Source: Parahoeflea alexandrii
Lineage (GTDB): Bacteria; Pseudomonadota; Alphaproteobacteria; Rhizobiales; Rhizobiaceae
Reading direction: 5' to 3'
Assembly: GCF_027214025.1 (NCBI RefSeq)
Contig: NZ_JAPWHB010000001.1
Location: forward strand, 248,001-312,000
DNA length: 64,000 bases
The position numbers and the translations under genes are program-made. Under the pieces are notes generated by a model. That model made no database searches. It was given only the letters and a program-made list of their open reading frames with translations, and was not told where the DNA came from. Below are positions 1 to 9,019 of the stretch, one piece after another (position 1 is the stretch's first letter; each line of letters opens with the position of its first letter).

Positions 1-5
1 TACAT
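1..5 (-). CDS. Extreme 5' end of a gene, probably sulfite reductase hemoprotein (cysI-like)
   Basis: Only the start codon (ATG, complement of bases 3-5) and two bases of the next codon (TA, so Tyr if followed by C or T) are inside the window. A gene starting Met-Tyr directly after cysG and the DUF2849 gene fits the order cysG-DUF2849-cysI seen in many alphaproteobacteria, where CysI often starts MYRYDEF. A purine-rich AAGGA lies just upstream. The product is inferred from neighbours alone. Confidence 0.3.
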
Positions 6-15
6 GGCTGGGTCC

Positions 16-339
16 TTAGGCGGCTTGCGAGACCCGCGCGGCGGCGGCCGGCGCGTAGTCGATTGTCGGTCCATCGGCGCGGATGCGCTCGCGCAGCCGG
101 TAGGGCCGCGGACCGCCTTCGGTCTCTTCGATCTCGATCACGTTGACATCGACGACGCGGTTGTCGGCGAGCGCCTGGTGACCGGCCGCTTCGATGGCCG
201 CGACGGCGTCCTCATGACGCGCCAGGAAGGCATCCCTGAGCGATGTCGTCCATTCGCCGTTTGCTCCGAGCCAGACGGAGATGCCGTCTGTCAGGCGGTT
301 TGCGGTGAGAACCTTGGTCTTCATCTGGGTGGTTTTCAT
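16..339 (-). CDS. DUF2849 domain protein of the siroheme/sulfite reductase operon
   Basis: A 107-residue protein starting MKTTQMKTKVLTANRL. It matches the small DUF2849 family, which is found almost only between cysG and the sulfite/nitrite reductase gene in alphaproteobacteria. The ATG at 339 is preceded by GAGGAGG, a strong ribosome binding site. A second Met (MKTKVL) 18 bases downstream is a less likely start. The gene begins 10 bases after the cysG stop, so the two are surely co-transcribed. No catalytic motif is visible and its exact role in sulfite reduction is unknown. The C-terminus (PAAAARVSQAA) is low in complexity. Confidence 0.85.
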   Translation of the reverse strand: MKTTQMKTKVLTANRLTDGISVWLGANGEWTTSLRDAFLARHEDAVAAIEAAGHQALADNRVVDVNVIEIEETEGGPRPYRLRERIRADGPTIDYAPAAAARVSQAA

Positions 340-349
340 CGGGGCCTCC

Positions 350-1795
350 TCAGGCGGCTTGGGTTCGAATAGCGGGCGCAGCGCTCGGCTGGCCGGCGGC
401 AATGGGGGTGGACTGCTCGAAGCTGGCGCCGGCGACGGCGTCGCCAATGACGACCATGACCGGTCCGGCAAGCTCGCTGCGATGTTCGAGCGCCGGCAGG
501 TCGGCGAGCGTGCTGTGAAACAGCCGCCTGTCGCCGCGCGAGGCATTCTCGACGATGGCGACCGTCATGTCGGCGGGCAGGCCTGCCTCGATCAGCCGAG
601 AGGCGACGCTCGCAGCCACGGTGCGGCCCATATAGACGCAGAGCGTGGCGCCGGAGACGGCAAGCCGCGCCCAGTCGGGCAGTGCCGCGCCGGTCAGGTC
701 ATGGCCGGTGGTGAAGACCAGCGACGAGGCGACGCCGCGCAGGGTCAGCGGCAGCTCGAAATCGGCGGCGGCAGCAAGGGCGGATGTGATGCCCGGGACG
801 ATCTCGAACGAGACGCCGGCATCGCGAAGCGCGGCCATTTCCTCGCCGGCGCGGCCGAATACCAGCGGATCTCCGGACTTCAGCCGCACCACGCGCTTGC
901 CTTCGCGGCCGAGCCTGACCAGCAGCTCGTTGATTTCATTCTGGCTCTTGGAATGGCAGCCCTTGCGCTTGCCGACCGATATCCGCTCGGCGTCGCGGCG
1001 GCCGAGCGCCACCACGGTTTCGGGTACCAGCGCGTCGTAGACGATCGCGTCGGCTTCCATCATGGCGCGCTGGGCGCGCAACGTCAGCAGATCCTCGGCG
1101 CCGGGACCTGCGCCCACCAGCCAGACATGACCGGGCACAGGCTCGCGGCCGCGCAGCATGCGCGTGGCGGCGCGGCGGGCCAGCGACAGATCGCCATTGT
1201 CGACATGGGTTGCGACGTCTGCCTCGAAGAAGCGGCGCCAGAACCTGCGGCGCGCCACACCGCGTGGCAATAGCCGGTCGACCGCCACGCGGTAGTCCTG
1301 GGCAAGCCGGGCCAGCACACCGAGCGAGGGCGACAGCATCTGGTCGATGCGGGCACGGATCATCTGCGCCAGCACCGGGCCAGCGCCTTCTGTGCCGATG
1401 GCGATTGCCACCGGTGCGCGGTTGACCAGCGCAGGGGTGAGGAAATCGCAGAATTCCGGCTGGTCGACCGCGTTGGCGGGGATTTTTCGCGAACGCGCAT
1501 CGGCCACGATCATCCGGTCCATCGCAGCATCGCCCGTGGCGGCAAACACCAGTGTCGCATCGTCGATCTGGTGGGGTGCATAAGCTGCGATCACCGGTTC
1601 GATACCGAGGCGGGTCAGGCTGTCCTTGAGTTCGGCTTCCGGCGCATCGGCATAGACAGCGATCGCCGCCGACGTGTTGGCCACAAGGCGCGCCTTGGCT
1701 GCCGCCTCCGCGCCATTGCCGAAGATCGCCACCGTCTTGCCGTCCACCCGCATAAAGGCGGGGAATGTGGTCAGTTGCGCCGGTTGGGTCGTCAT
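350..1795 (-). CDS. cysG: Siroheme synthase CysG (trifunctional)
   Basis: A 481-residue protein that makes siroheme for sulfite/nitrite reductase. It methylates uroporphyrinogen III to precorrin-2, oxidises this with NAD and inserts iron. The N-terminal third is the dehydrogenase/ferrochelatase part, with the dinucleotide motif IFGNGAEAAAK near residue 25 and NAVDQPEFCDF near 110. From about residue 222 comes the SAM-dependent methyltransferase part, beginning VWLVGAGPGAEDLLTLRA and including the family motif VVRLKSGDPLVFGRAGEE. Length and domain order match full CysG. Start choice: AGGAG at 1806-1810 sits 10 bases before ATG 1795 and only 4 before ATG 1801, so 1795 is preferred. It is first in a leftward operon with the DUF2849 and cysI-like genes. 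Confidence 0.96.
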   Translation of the reverse strand: MTTQPAQLTTFPAFMRVDGKTVAIFGNGAEAAAKARLVANTSAAIAVYADAPEAELKDSLTRLGIEPVIAAYAPHQIDDATLVFAATGDAAMDRMIVADARSRKIPANAVDQPEFCDFLTPALVNRAPVAIAIGTEGAGPVLAQMIRARIDQMLSPSLGVLARLAQDYRVAVDRLLPRGVARRRFWRRFFEADVATHVDNGDLSLARRAATRMLRGREPVPGHVWLVGAGPGAEDLLTLRAQRAMMEADAIVYDALVPETVVALGRRDAERISVGKRKGCHSKSQNEINELLVRLGREGKRVVRLKSGDPLVFGRAGEEMAALRDAGVSFEIVPGITSALAAAADFELPLTLRGVASSLVFTTGHDLTGAALPDWARLAVSGATLCVYMGRTVAASVASRLIEAGLPADMTVAIVENASRGDRRLFHSTLADLPALEHRSELAGPVMVVIGDAVAGASFEQSTPIAAGQPSAAPAIRTQAA

Positions 1796-1884
1796 TTCCA
1801 TCAAACTCCTGAGTTGACGCCATTTTCAGGAATTCATGGAAGCAATTGAAGGAACAAAGATTTGCCGTTTGGCGCGAACTGATA

Positions 1885-1916
1885 TTCTTTTACCCCGGAA
1901 ATCCGGTTATTGAGAA
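1885..1916. promoter_or_regulatory. Interrupted inverted repeat between cysG and the deaminase gene
   Basis: In the 179-base divergent gap, outer half-sites TTCT (1885-1888) and AGAA (1913-1916) enclose inner half-sites CCGG (1895-1898) and CCGG (1903-1906), all symmetric about the same centre. The equal spacing of both half-site pairs suggests a dimeric regulator site or a cruciform. No regulator is identified. It may control cysG, the rightward deaminase, or both. Confidence 0.3.
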
Positions 1917-1974
1917 AGCGTAACCGCGACGCTTCAAAGCTCATGCGGTCGAATGAGACAAACTGGAACCCCAA

Positions 1975-2577
1975 ATGGAGATCAAGGAAAACGCGGACCT
2001 GGTGCGCAGGCTGCTCGACGTGATGGAACACGACATTCTGCCGCTGACCGAAACGGGCGTGGCGAAGGGCAACAAGGTTTTTGGCGGCGCGCTCCTGCGC
2101 AAGCCGGACCTGTCGCTGGTGATGGCTCAGACCAACAACGAGACCGAGAACCCGCTGTGGCACGGCGAGGTTCACCTTCTCAAGTGCTTCTACGAACAGC
2201 CTGTATCGAAATCCGAATCCACGAAGGACATGATCTTCCTGTCGACGCATGAGCCGTGCACCATGTGCATGTCGGCGATCGCCTGGGCGGGGTTTGACAA
2301 TTTCTTCTATTTCTTCAGCCACCAGGATTCGCGCGACAGCTTTTCCATTCCGCATGATCTGAAGATGCTCAAGGAAGTCTTCGGCCTCGAGCCCGGCGGC
2401 TACAACCACGACAACGCGTTCTGGCGCGGCCGCGGCATCTTCGACATCATCGCCACACTGCCCGACGACGAGGCGCAGCCGCTCCTCGACCAGGCGAACC
2501 GCATCCGCGACCGCTATGCGGCGCTATCCGAGGCCTACCAGGCATCGAAGGACGACAACGCCATACCGCTGAACTGA
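1975..2577 (+). CDS. Zinc-dependent cytidine/deoxycytidylate deaminase-fold protein
   Basis: A 200-residue protein with the zinc signature of the CDA superfamily. HGE (His63-Gly64-Glu65 in LWHGEVHLL) supplies one zinc ligand and the proton shuttle. PCTMC (Pro94-Cys95 to Cys98 in HEPCTMCMS) supplies two cysteine ligands. It probably deaminates a nucleobase, nucleoside or related amine in the cytoplasm. The ~100 residues after the zinc site (GLEPGGYNHDNAFWRGRGIFD) differ from TadA and CodA, so the substrate cannot be named. ATG 1975 is taken as start, with only a weak AAATGGA context before it. It stands alone, divergent from cysG, and is followed by a clear terminator at 2604-2630. Confidence 0.8.
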   Translation: MEIKENADLVRRLLDVMEHDILPLTETGVAKGNKVFGGALLRKPDLSLVMAQTNNETENPLWHGEVHLLKCFYEQPVSKSESTKDMIFLSTHEPCTMCMSAIAWAGFDNFFYFFSHQDSRDSFSIPHDLKMLKEVFGLEPGGYNHDNAFWRGRGIFDIIATLPDDEAQPLLDQANRIRDRYAALSEAYQASKDDNAIPLN

Positions 2578-2603
2578 TCCTTTCACACTCGGCGTCAGGA
2601 ACC

Positions 2604-2630
2604 GGACCGGCCATTGGGGGCCGGTCTTTC
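2604..2630 (+). terminator. Rho-independent terminator of the deaminase gene
   Basis: The 8-bp perfect stem GACCGGCC (2605-2612) / GGCCGGTC (2619-2626), with a 6-base loop, is followed by TTTC. It lies 27 bases after the deaminase stop and before the next rightward gene. Confidence 0.75.
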
Positions 2631-2673
2631 ATCATTGCCAAGCCAAGCCATTTTCAACCCGGGACCAACCACC

Positions 2674-3084
2674 ATGACAGGACACATTTCCGGCTCGTGC
2701 CTTTGCGGCGCCGTCCGCTTTCGGATTGCGGGCAAGCTCGAGAGCTTTTTCCTCTGCCATTGCCAGCGGTGCCGAAAGGACACCGGATCCGCGCATGCGG
2801 CAAACCTGTTTTCGACGACCGCATCACTGGAATGGCTGTCCGGGCATGACCTGGTCAGGACCTTCGAGCTCCCGGGCACCCGGCACCGGAAGAGTTTTTG
2901 CACGGAATGCGGCTCCGCCCTTCCCGGTGTCGATACCGATAGTGGGCTGCTGGTCGTTCCCGCCGGAAGCCTTGACGATCCGATTGCCTTTCGCCCCAAC
3001 GCGCATATCTGCGGCGACAGCCGGGCCGAGTGGGACCATGATCTTGAAGACATCCCGGTGCTTGCCGGACTGCCGGGCTCCTGA
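2674..3084 (+). CDS. GFA-family (glutathione-dependent formaldehyde-activating-like) zinc protein
   Basis: A 136-residue protein with the cysteine layout of the GFA/CENP-V fold. CLC at 9-11 begins the SGSCLCGAVRF signature, CHCQRC spans 28-33, and CTEC spans 76-79. These cysteines bind two zinc ions in the family. Founding members were proposed to speed the formaldehyde-glutathione reaction, but most of this very large family has no proven activity, so function here is open. The start is ATG 2674, directly before the SGSCLCG motif. GGGA some 13 bases upstream is a weak ribosome binding site. It stands alone between the deaminase terminator and mazG. Confidence 0.85.
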   Translation: MTGHISGSCLCGAVRFRIAGKLESFFLCHCQRCRKDTGSAHAANLFSTTASLEWLSGHDLVRTFELPGTRHRKSFCTECGSALPGVDTDSGLLVVPAGSLDDPIAFRPNAHICGDSRAEWDHDLEDIPVLAGLPGS

Positions 3085-3233
3085 CCCCACGGATTGAAAC
3101 AGGTGACCATGGAACCGCCAGGCTGCGCCATGCCCGCATGGAGCGACACAGGCACCCTGACTGAACTGTGGACAACATCGGCGCTTGCGGCGGAACTCTC
3201 GCGGGCGTGATCCCGCTCGGCTAAGCTTCGGCC

Positions 3234-4055
3234 ATGAAACCATCACGCGACATTTCCGGCCTTATCGAGATCATGGCGGCGCTGAGGCAGCCCGAAACCG
3301 GGTGTCCCTGGGACATCAAGCAGGATTTCAACTCGATCAAGCCCTACACGATCGAGGAGGCCTACGAGGTTGCCGACGCGATCGAGCGCGAGGATTACGA
3401 GGATCTCTGCGACGAGCTTGGCGATCTGCTCTTGCAGGTGGTCTTCCATGCCCGCATGGCCGAAGAGCAGGAGCTTTTCTCTTTCGGGGACGTGGTCGAG
3501 GCGATCACCCGGAAAATGATCCGGCGTCACCCGCATGTGTTCGAGCGCTCGGACGCTGACACGCCGGACAAGGTCAAGGCGCAATGGGCCGAGATCAAGG
3601 CCGCAGAAAAGGCCGAACGGCAGGCACGCCGGACTGCCAGGGGATTGCCCGAGACCGAGACCCCGGGACAACTGACAGGAGTGCCGCGCGCCCTGCCCGC
3701 GCTGATGGAAGCGCTGAAACTGCAGGAGGCGGCTTCACGCGTCGGTTTCGACTGGGGTGCGGCCGGGCCGGTGCTCGACAAGATCGAGGAGGAAATCGCC
3801 GAACTTCGCGCCGAGATCGCCAGCGGGCGCAGCGAAAAGGCGGCGGACGAACTCGGCGACGTGATCTTTGCGGTGGCCAATCTTGCCCGGCACCTGAAGA
3901 GCGATCCGGAACACGCGCTCAGGACCACCAACACCAAGTTCCGGACCCGCTTTGCCTATGTCGAGGCGGAACTCGCCAAACAGGGCAAGACACCCGGCGA
4001 GGCGACGCTTAACGAGATGGAAGCGCTGTGGCAGGCGGCGAAGTTACAAATGTGA
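3234..4055 (+). CDS. mazG: Nucleoside triphosphate pyrophosphohydrolase MazG
   Basis: A 273-residue MazG that hydrolyses (d)NTPs to NMPs plus pyrophosphate, a house-cleaning and stringent-response role. The first MazG domain has the CPWD signature (24-27), EEAYE (41-45) and ELGD (61-64), giving the metal-binding EExxE...ExxD pattern. The second domain repeats it around residues 183-220 (KIEEEIAELRAE, then DELGDVIFAVANLAR). Two tandem domains and this length match E. coli-type MazG. It points right and ends 34 bases from the convergent hflX. No terminator is visible in that gap. Confidence 0.95.
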   Translation: MKPSRDISGLIEIMAALRQPETGCPWDIKQDFNSIKPYTIEEAYEVADAIEREDYEDLCDELGDLLLQVVFHARMAEEQELFSFGDVVEAITRKMIRRHPHVFERSDADTPDKVKAQWAEIKAAEKAERQARRTARGLPETETPGQLTGVPRALPALMEALKLQEAASRVGFDWGAAGPVLDKIEEEIAELRAEIASGRSEKAADELGDVIFAVANLARHLKSDPEHALRTTNTKFRTRFAYVEAELAKQGKTPGEATLNEMEALWQAAKLQM

Positions 4056-4089
4056 CCAGGGTCCGCGCGGCATTGTCCCGGTACGGGTT

Positions 4090-5508
4090 CTAGAAATCGT
4101 CGGCAGGCTTCGGCCCCAGACCCAATTGCCGGTCGAGGTCATTGCTGTCGGAGGCGGTGAACTCGGCGGTGATCTCGACCGAGCCGTCCTCGTGGTCCTG
4201 GCGTTCCTTGACCCTGCCGTGCTGGTAGATCCAGGACATGACCGGTAGCTGACTCGCTGAGAGCCGCACCGTCCGCATGGTCAACTCGCCCGATATCCGC
4301 GCCTCGATCTCCGACAGAAGCGCGTCGACGCCCTCGCCGTTCAGGGCCGAGACGACGATCGCCGCGCCTGACTGGGCACGCGCCCGCAGAGCTTCGGCGG
4401 CGTCAGGCTCCAGCAGGTCGACCTTGTTCCAGACTTCCAGCATCCGCTTTGGCCCGCTTTCACCCACGCCGAGGCTTTTCAGGATCGCTTCGACATCATC
4501 CGCCTGCGACGCGCGGTCGGGATCGGACATGTCGCGCACATGCAGGATCAGGTCGGCCTCGACCACCTCCTCGAGCGTCGCCCGGAAGGCGGCCACCAGG
4601 TGGGTCGGCAGATTGGAAATGAAACCCACGGTGTCGGACAGGATGACGGTTGCGCCATGCGGCAGCTTCATCCGCCTGAGCGTCGGGTCAAGCGTGGCGA
4701 ACAGCATGTCCTCGGCCAGCACCTCGGCGCCGGTCAGCCGGTTGAACAGCGTCGACTTGCCGGCGTTGGTGTAGCCGACGAGCGCCACGATCGGATGCGG
4801 CACCTTCTTGCGCTTGGCGCGGTGCAATTGGCGGGTGCGGCGAACCTGCTCGAGTTCGCGTTCGAGCTTGATGATGCGCTCCTGCAGCAGACGCCGGTCG
4901 GCCTCGATCTGGGTTTCGCCCGGACCGCCCATGAAGCCACCACCGCCGCGCTGGCGTTCAAGGTGGGTCCAGCTTCGAACCAGGCGGCCCTTCTGATAAT
5001 TGAGATGGGCGAGTTCGACCTGCAGCACACCTTCCCTGGTGGAAGCGCGGCGACCGAAGATTTCGAGGATCAGGCCGGTGCGGTCGATCACCTTGACCTT
5101 CCACTCGGTCTCCATGTTGCGCTGCTGAACCGGGGTCAGCGGATGATCGACAATGACCAGCTGCGAGCCGGTCTCCTCGATCAGCGCCAGGATCTCGAGC
5201 ATCTTGCCCTTGCCGAACAGGGTCGAGGGCCTCGGATCGGAGATGGGCACGATCAGCGCCTCGGCAACCTCGAGGTCGATGGCGCCGGCAAGGCCGATCG
5301 CCTCTTCCTTACGATTGCTGTCAGGGCGCTTGACCACGTTGCCGCCGTCGGGGCCGCTGCCGGGTGCAGCATTGCGCGTACGCAAGGCCGGAACGAGCAC
5401 GATTGCGCGGGTGACGCCGGACTTGGAGTCCGCGTCGGAAAAATTGCCGGAACTATCTACGGTTTCGATTTTAGTTGTCCTGTCAGGCGCCGTTTGCGCC
5501 GTCCTCAT
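4090..5508 (-). CDS. hflX: Ribosome-splitting GTPase HflX
   Basis: A 472-residue HflX that binds the 50S subunit and rescues stalled or heat-damaged ribosomes. The N-terminal nucleotide-binding domain leads to the glycine-rich HflX signature [15 protein letters not shown] (188-202) and a charged helix ([21 protein letters not shown]). The G domain follows, with GYTNAGKST (245-253), the DTVGF switch and NKVD. The first usable ATG (5508) lies inside the hfq coding region, so the genes overlap by 26 bases in different frames. No other start precedes the conserved part closely. It is co-transcribed with and probably translationally coupled to hfq, as in many proteobacteria. Confidence 0.95.
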   Translation of the reverse strand: MRTAQTAPDRTTKIETVDSSGNFSDADSKSGVTRAIVLVPALRTRNAAPGSGPDGGNVVKRPDSNRKEEAIGLAGAIDLEVAEALIVPISDPRPSTLFGKGKMLEILALIEETGSQLVIVDHPLTPVQQRNMETEWKVKVIDRTGLILEIFGRRASTREGVLQVELAHLNYQKGRLVRSWTHLERQRGGGGFMGGPGETQIEADRRLLQERIIKLERELEQVRRTRQLHRAKRKKVPHPIVALVGYTNAGKSTLFNRLTGAEVLAEDMLFATLDPTLRRMKLPHGATVILSDTVGFISNLPTHLVAAFRATLEEVVEADLILHVRDMSDPDRASQADDVEAILKSLGVGESGPKRMLEVWNKVDLLEPDAAEALRARAQSGAAIVVSALNGEGVDALLSEIEARISGELTMRTVRLSASQLPVMSWIYQHGRVKERQDHEDGSVEITAEFTASDSNDLDRQLGLGPKPADDF

Positions 5509-5731
5509 TTTCAAACATCTGCACAGGCTGGCTTGGCATGATGGTCGAAATCGCATGCTTGTAGACAAGCTGCGAGTGACCGTCGCGTCTCAACAGGACA
5601 CAGAAATTGTCAAAAGACGTGACCACACCGGTCAGCTTCACCCCGTTGATCAGGAAGATCGTCAAGGAAATTTTCTGCTTCCGAACCGTGTTGAGAAAAA
5701 GATCCTGCAGGTTTTGTGAACGCTCCGCCAT
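5483..5731 (-). CDS. hfq: RNA chaperone Hfq
   Basis: An 82-residue Hfq that forms a hexameric ring pairing small RNAs with mRNAs. Sm1 runs from [25 protein letters not shown] with the RNA-contacting Gln and Phe residues. Sm2 ends in [14 protein letters not shown], which carries the conserved YKHA core. The short acidic tail (ENEDGANGA) is typical of rhizobial Hfq. AAGG lies just upstream of ATG 5731. It leads the hfq-hflX transcript, and its last codons overlap the hflX start. Confidence 0.98.
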   Translation of the reverse strand: MAERSQNLQDLFLNTVRKQKISLTIFLINGVKLTGVVTSFDNFCVLLRRDGHSQLVYKHAISTIMPSQPVQMFENEDGANGA

Positions 5732-6113
5732 TGCGCCTTTTCATCCGTCTTTTTCTTGCCCGCGAACCGCAGGTCATTACCGCACTAGTCCGGACTTGCT
5801 GAATATCGCTCTTTTCACACAAGAAAAAAGCCGCACCGAAGCCATGAAGGCTTACGTTACGTCAAGTCCCGAACATTCCCACTCCCTCTGACAGGCAGAT
5901 ATGGTCGTCTTGCCGCTGACAGAAACTCGCTCGTCCGAACGTCAAGCAGAAGACCATTGTTGCGGGGTTTTGTAAACACTTGTTTTTGCGGGCGCAGTTC
6001 ACCACGGAATTTACGATGTCACGCGATGATGGAGTTTTTTTGGCAACTCGCGCATTTAGGCGACTGCCGCAGCCTCCTGCGGTTCGACCACGCGCGTGAG
6101 TGGCGAACGGATT
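5732..6113. other. 382-bp intergenic region upstream of hfq
   Basis: No convincing gene. It must hold the hfq promoter unless hfq is read from trkH. On the minus strand a small hairpin AAGCC/GGCTT (5839-5853) is followed nine bases later by six T residues (5824-5829), a poor terminator or processed-RNA end. A CCGCAG/CTGCGG hairpin lies near 6068-6083 without a T tract. A 15-codon ATG frame at 5844 (+) has no ribosome binding site. Confidence 0.5.
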
Positions 6114-7583
6114 CTAGCGGCTCATCCAGTACCGGACATTCAGCACGGCAAAGACGATCATCACTTCCAGCCGTCCCAGCGTCATGATCACGATCGCGGT
6201 GATCTTGGCGCTGTCGGGCATCGCCGGGAACTGCGGCCAGACCTGGTTTGCGGGCGCGGTGACATAGGAGGGCGGAATCAGTGCCTCATACACCGGTCCG
6301 GCGTTGGAGAAGAACGCGATGGCCATGGTCAGGCCGCCTTCGAATTCAGTTGCCTCGAAAGTCAGCGCCATTGCCGCAAACGCGACAATCAGCAGCGACA
6401 GCGAAAAGTAGGTCCAGATCGCCCTCATGCTGGTCTCATCGATGATCTGCCGGCCGAAATGCAGGTTCGTCACGCTGCTCGGATAGATCAGCTGATTGAG
6501 TTCGCGGGCGGAATGAACCGCCATCGCGGCGATCCGGTAGATCTTGAAGCCGCCGGTTGTCGAATAGACGCCTCCCCCGACAAGTACGATCATCAACACG
6601 ATGATATCGGGCCACAGGGCAATCACGCCGGGACGGCTCTCGATACCGCTGGTGGCGACCAGCGATGTCGAGGCAAGCAGGCTCTCGATGAAGATCGGAA
6701 CCAGCGGCGCCCCACCCGAGATGGCAGACAGGCGGGCCGCATACAGCAGCGCGACCACGATGATGACGACGGCGATCACCACCACCTCGGGATTGCCTGT
6801 GAAGAACTGTTTCGGCGCGCGCAGCAGCCGCCGACGCCAGAAGACGCTGATCGTGCCCAGCGCCAGGCCGAAGGTCAGCACCAGCTGCGCCAGCGGGCCG
6901 GCATGGTTTTCGAGCGCCCCCTCAAAGGGCAGAAACCCGCCCGTGGCAATCACGACCATCGACAACATTGCCGAATAGGGGCCGCTGACGCCGGCCAGCA
7001 TCAGGCCGACAAAGATGATGAAGGTGATGAGGACATACTGCCCAAGCACGATACGGAAATCAGCCAGATCGATGGTCATGTTGGCGGCATTGCCGGTGAT
7101 GATCCGCCGGTCTCCGGCCGGAAGTCCGCCAAATCCGCCCGGAGCCAGCACGTGGATGATCGACAGCAGCGTCAGGAAGCCGCCATACCACTCGATCGAG
7201 GCGCGCCAGAACAGGATCGCCTGCGGCGCGGTCTCGCGCGACAGCAGCGTGGCCCCGGAGGTGGTCAGCGCGGAAACCGCCTCGAACCAGGCATCAATCC
7301 AGCTCAGCCCGGCGAGCGTCTTGAATGAGACCGCGGCAATCACCGGGACCAGCACCCACATGGCGACCAGCGCCACATAGCCCGAAGCCCGGCCCAGCGG
7401 CCGCTTGAAGCCGGAAATCGAGCCCAGCACCATCAATGCGGCGAAAACGCCGAGCGCGCCGACCAGCAGCATCGACAGCGCCAGATCGCGCATGCCGTCG
7501 GCGATGGCGAACAGCACGGCCGGAACGATGAGCGCAAAAAGTCCCGCAACCGCGACTGCCAGAACGTGCAGGACACCAAGCAT
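6114..7583 (-). CDS. trkH: Trk-type potassium uptake protein TrkH
   Basis: A 489-residue polytopic membrane protein of the TrkH/KtrB family, the K+-conducting subunit of the Trk system. About ten hydrophobic segments are visible. The selectivity-filter-type loops include DAWFEAVSALTTSGAT, and the later IALWPDIIVLMIVLVGGGVYSTTGGFK carries the TGG-type turn. The gene starts 4 bases after the trkA stop, so the two form one operon. TrkA, made just before it, is the cytoplasmic gating subunit. Length matches E. coli TrkH. No terminator with a T tract follows before hfq. Confidence 0.92.
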   Translation of the reverse strand: MLGVLHVLAVAVAGLFALIVPAVLFAIADGMRDLALSMLLVGALGVFAALMVLGSISGFKRPLGRASGYVALVAMWVLVPVIAAVSFKTLAGLSWIDAWFEAVSALTTSGATLLSRETAPQAILFWRASIEWYGGFLTLLSIIHVLAPGGFGGLPAGDRRIITGNAANMTIDLADFRIVLGQYVLITFIIFVGLMLAGVSGPYSAMLSMVVIATGGFLPFEGALENHAGPLAQLVLTFGLALGTISVFWRRRLLRAPKQFFTGNPEVVVIAVVIIVVALLYAARLSAISGGAPLVPIFIESLLASTSLVATSGIESRPGVIALWPDIIVLMIVLVGGGVYSTTGGFKIYRIAAMAVHSARELNQLIYPSSVTNLHFGRQIIDETSMRAIWTYFSLSLLIVAFAAMALTFEATEFEGGLTMAIAFFSNAGPVYEALIPPSYVTAPANQVWPQFPAMPDSAKITAIVIMTLGRLEVMIVFAVLNVRYWMSR

Positions 7584-7587
7584 GGGC

Positions 7588-8964
7588 TCAGAAGAACTCG
7601 AGGCTTACGCGGAACATCTGCTCGACATGGCGCACCGATTCGACGGCTGCAAACATCACCACCCGGTCCTTGGCCTTGATCTTGACCGACCCGTCGGGAC
7701 GCAGCACCTGCTTGTCACGGTAGATGGCGCCGATGCGCACACCGTCGGGCAGGTCCAGGCTGCGCAGCGGCTTGCCGACAAGCGGCGAGGTTTCGAGCGC
7801 CTCGGCCTCGATCACCTCGGCGGCGCCCTTCTGCACCGAGTAGACGGCGCGGATTCGGCCGCGGCGGACATGCTGCAGGATCTTGGAGATGGTGACGGCG
7901 CGCGGATTGATGTGGGCGTCGATCCCCAGCGTCTTGGTGAAGGTCTGGTAGGACGGGTTGTTGATCAGCGCCAGGTTGGCCTTGCAGCCAAGCCGCTTGG
8001 CCATCACCGACGACAGGATGTTGACCTGGTCGTCGTTGGTCAGCGCCACCATCAGGTCGGCGTTCTGGATGTCGGCTTCCACCAGGATGTTCTGATCGAG
8101 CGACGATCCGTTGAGAACCACGGTGCGCGACAGCGAATCGGCGATCGAGACGGCGCGGCCGCGGTCGGCCTCGATGATCTTGACCTTGGTCTTGGGCTGC
8201 CGTTCCTCGATGGCGGCTGCGACGTAGTAGCCGATATTGCCGCCGCCGGCGATGACGATGCGCCCGGCCTCCTGCTCCTCGTGGCCGAACAGGCCAAGCG
8301 TGCGACGGACATGGTCCTTGTCACACACGACATAGGCCAAATCGCCGGTCTCGAGCTGGTCGGAGGAATGCGGCACGAACAGCTTCTCGTTGCGCCAGAC
8401 GCCAACAACGGTGGCGAGAAGGTCCGGGAACAGCTCGCTCAACTGCACCAGCGGCGTGTTGACCACCGGGCAATCCTCGAGACATTCGATGGCAACCATG
8501 GCCACCTTGTCATCGGCAAAGCGGACCGCATCGGTGGCGCCCGGCAGGGCGATGCGGCGCAACACCATCTGGCCGACCTCGACTTCCGGCGAGATGATCA
8601 CGTCGATGGGCATGTGGTCGCGGGAAAACAGATCGGCCCAGTGCGATTTCAGATAGGATTGTGCCCGGATACGGGCGATCTTGGTGGGCACGTTGAACAG
8701 CGAGTGCGCCACCTGGCAGGCCACCATGTTGATCTCGTCATAAAGCGTGACGGCGATGATCATGTCCGCCTGGTCGGCGCCGGCCTGGGCAAGCACGTCG
8801 GGATGGGCGCCGTGGCCGACATAGCTTCTGACATCCAGCGTGTCGCGAATGGCCTGGACCAGCGTCGCCGAAGTGTCGATCACCGAGACATCATTGTCCT
8901 CGGCCGCCAGCCGTTCGGCGATGCCGTAACCGACCCGTCCAGCACCGCAAATGATCACTTTCAT
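7588..8964 (-). CDS. trkA: Trk system potassium uptake regulator TrkA
   Basis: A 458-residue cytoplasmic protein of two RCK modules. The first starts MKVIICGAGRVGYGIAERLA with a GxGxxG NAD(H)-binding turn at 7-12. The second starts IVIAGGGNIGYYVAAAIE near residue 233. Each is followed by a TrkA-C part. It gates TrkH in response to nucleotides. It lies 55 bases after ntrX and 4 bases before trkH, suggesting that the ntr two-component genes and the K+ transporter are at least partly co-transcribed, an arrangement also remembered from other rhizobia. Confidence 0.95.
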   Translation of the reverse strand: MKVIICGAGRVGYGIAERLAAEDNDVSVIDTSATLVQAIRDTLDVRSYVGHGAHPDVLAQAGADQADMIIAVTLYDEINMVACQVAHSLFNVPTKIARIRAQSYLKSHWADLFSRDHMPIDVIISPEVEVGQMVLRRIALPGATDAVRFADDKVAMVAIECLEDCPVVNTPLVQLSELFPDLLATVVGVWRNEKLFVPHSSDQLETGDLAYVVCDKDHVRRTLGLFGHEEQEAGRIVIAGGGNIGYYVAAAIEERQPKTKVKIIEADRGRAVSIADSLSRTVVLNGSSLDQNILVEADIQNADLMVALTNDDQVNILSSVMAKRLGCKANLALINNPSYQTFTKTLGIDAHINPRAVTISKILQHVRRGRIRAVYSVQKGAAEVIEAEALETSPLVGKPLRSLDLPDGVRIGAIYRDKQVLRPDGSVKIKAKDRVVMFAAVESVRHVEQMFRVSLEFF

Positions 8965-9019
8965 TGCCGACCCCTATTAGCGTCATTGACATGATGCGGT
9001 GTGAGCCGCTTCGCGCCGC

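Noticed and set aside
5824-5853. A rho-independent terminator or small RNA end upstream of hfq
   Set aside because: The 5-bp hairpin is nine bases away from the T run, too weak and too distant to call.
6096-8994. Long rightward frames opposite trkH and trkA
   Set aside because: They are complements of two clear membrane-transport genes and contain no domain.
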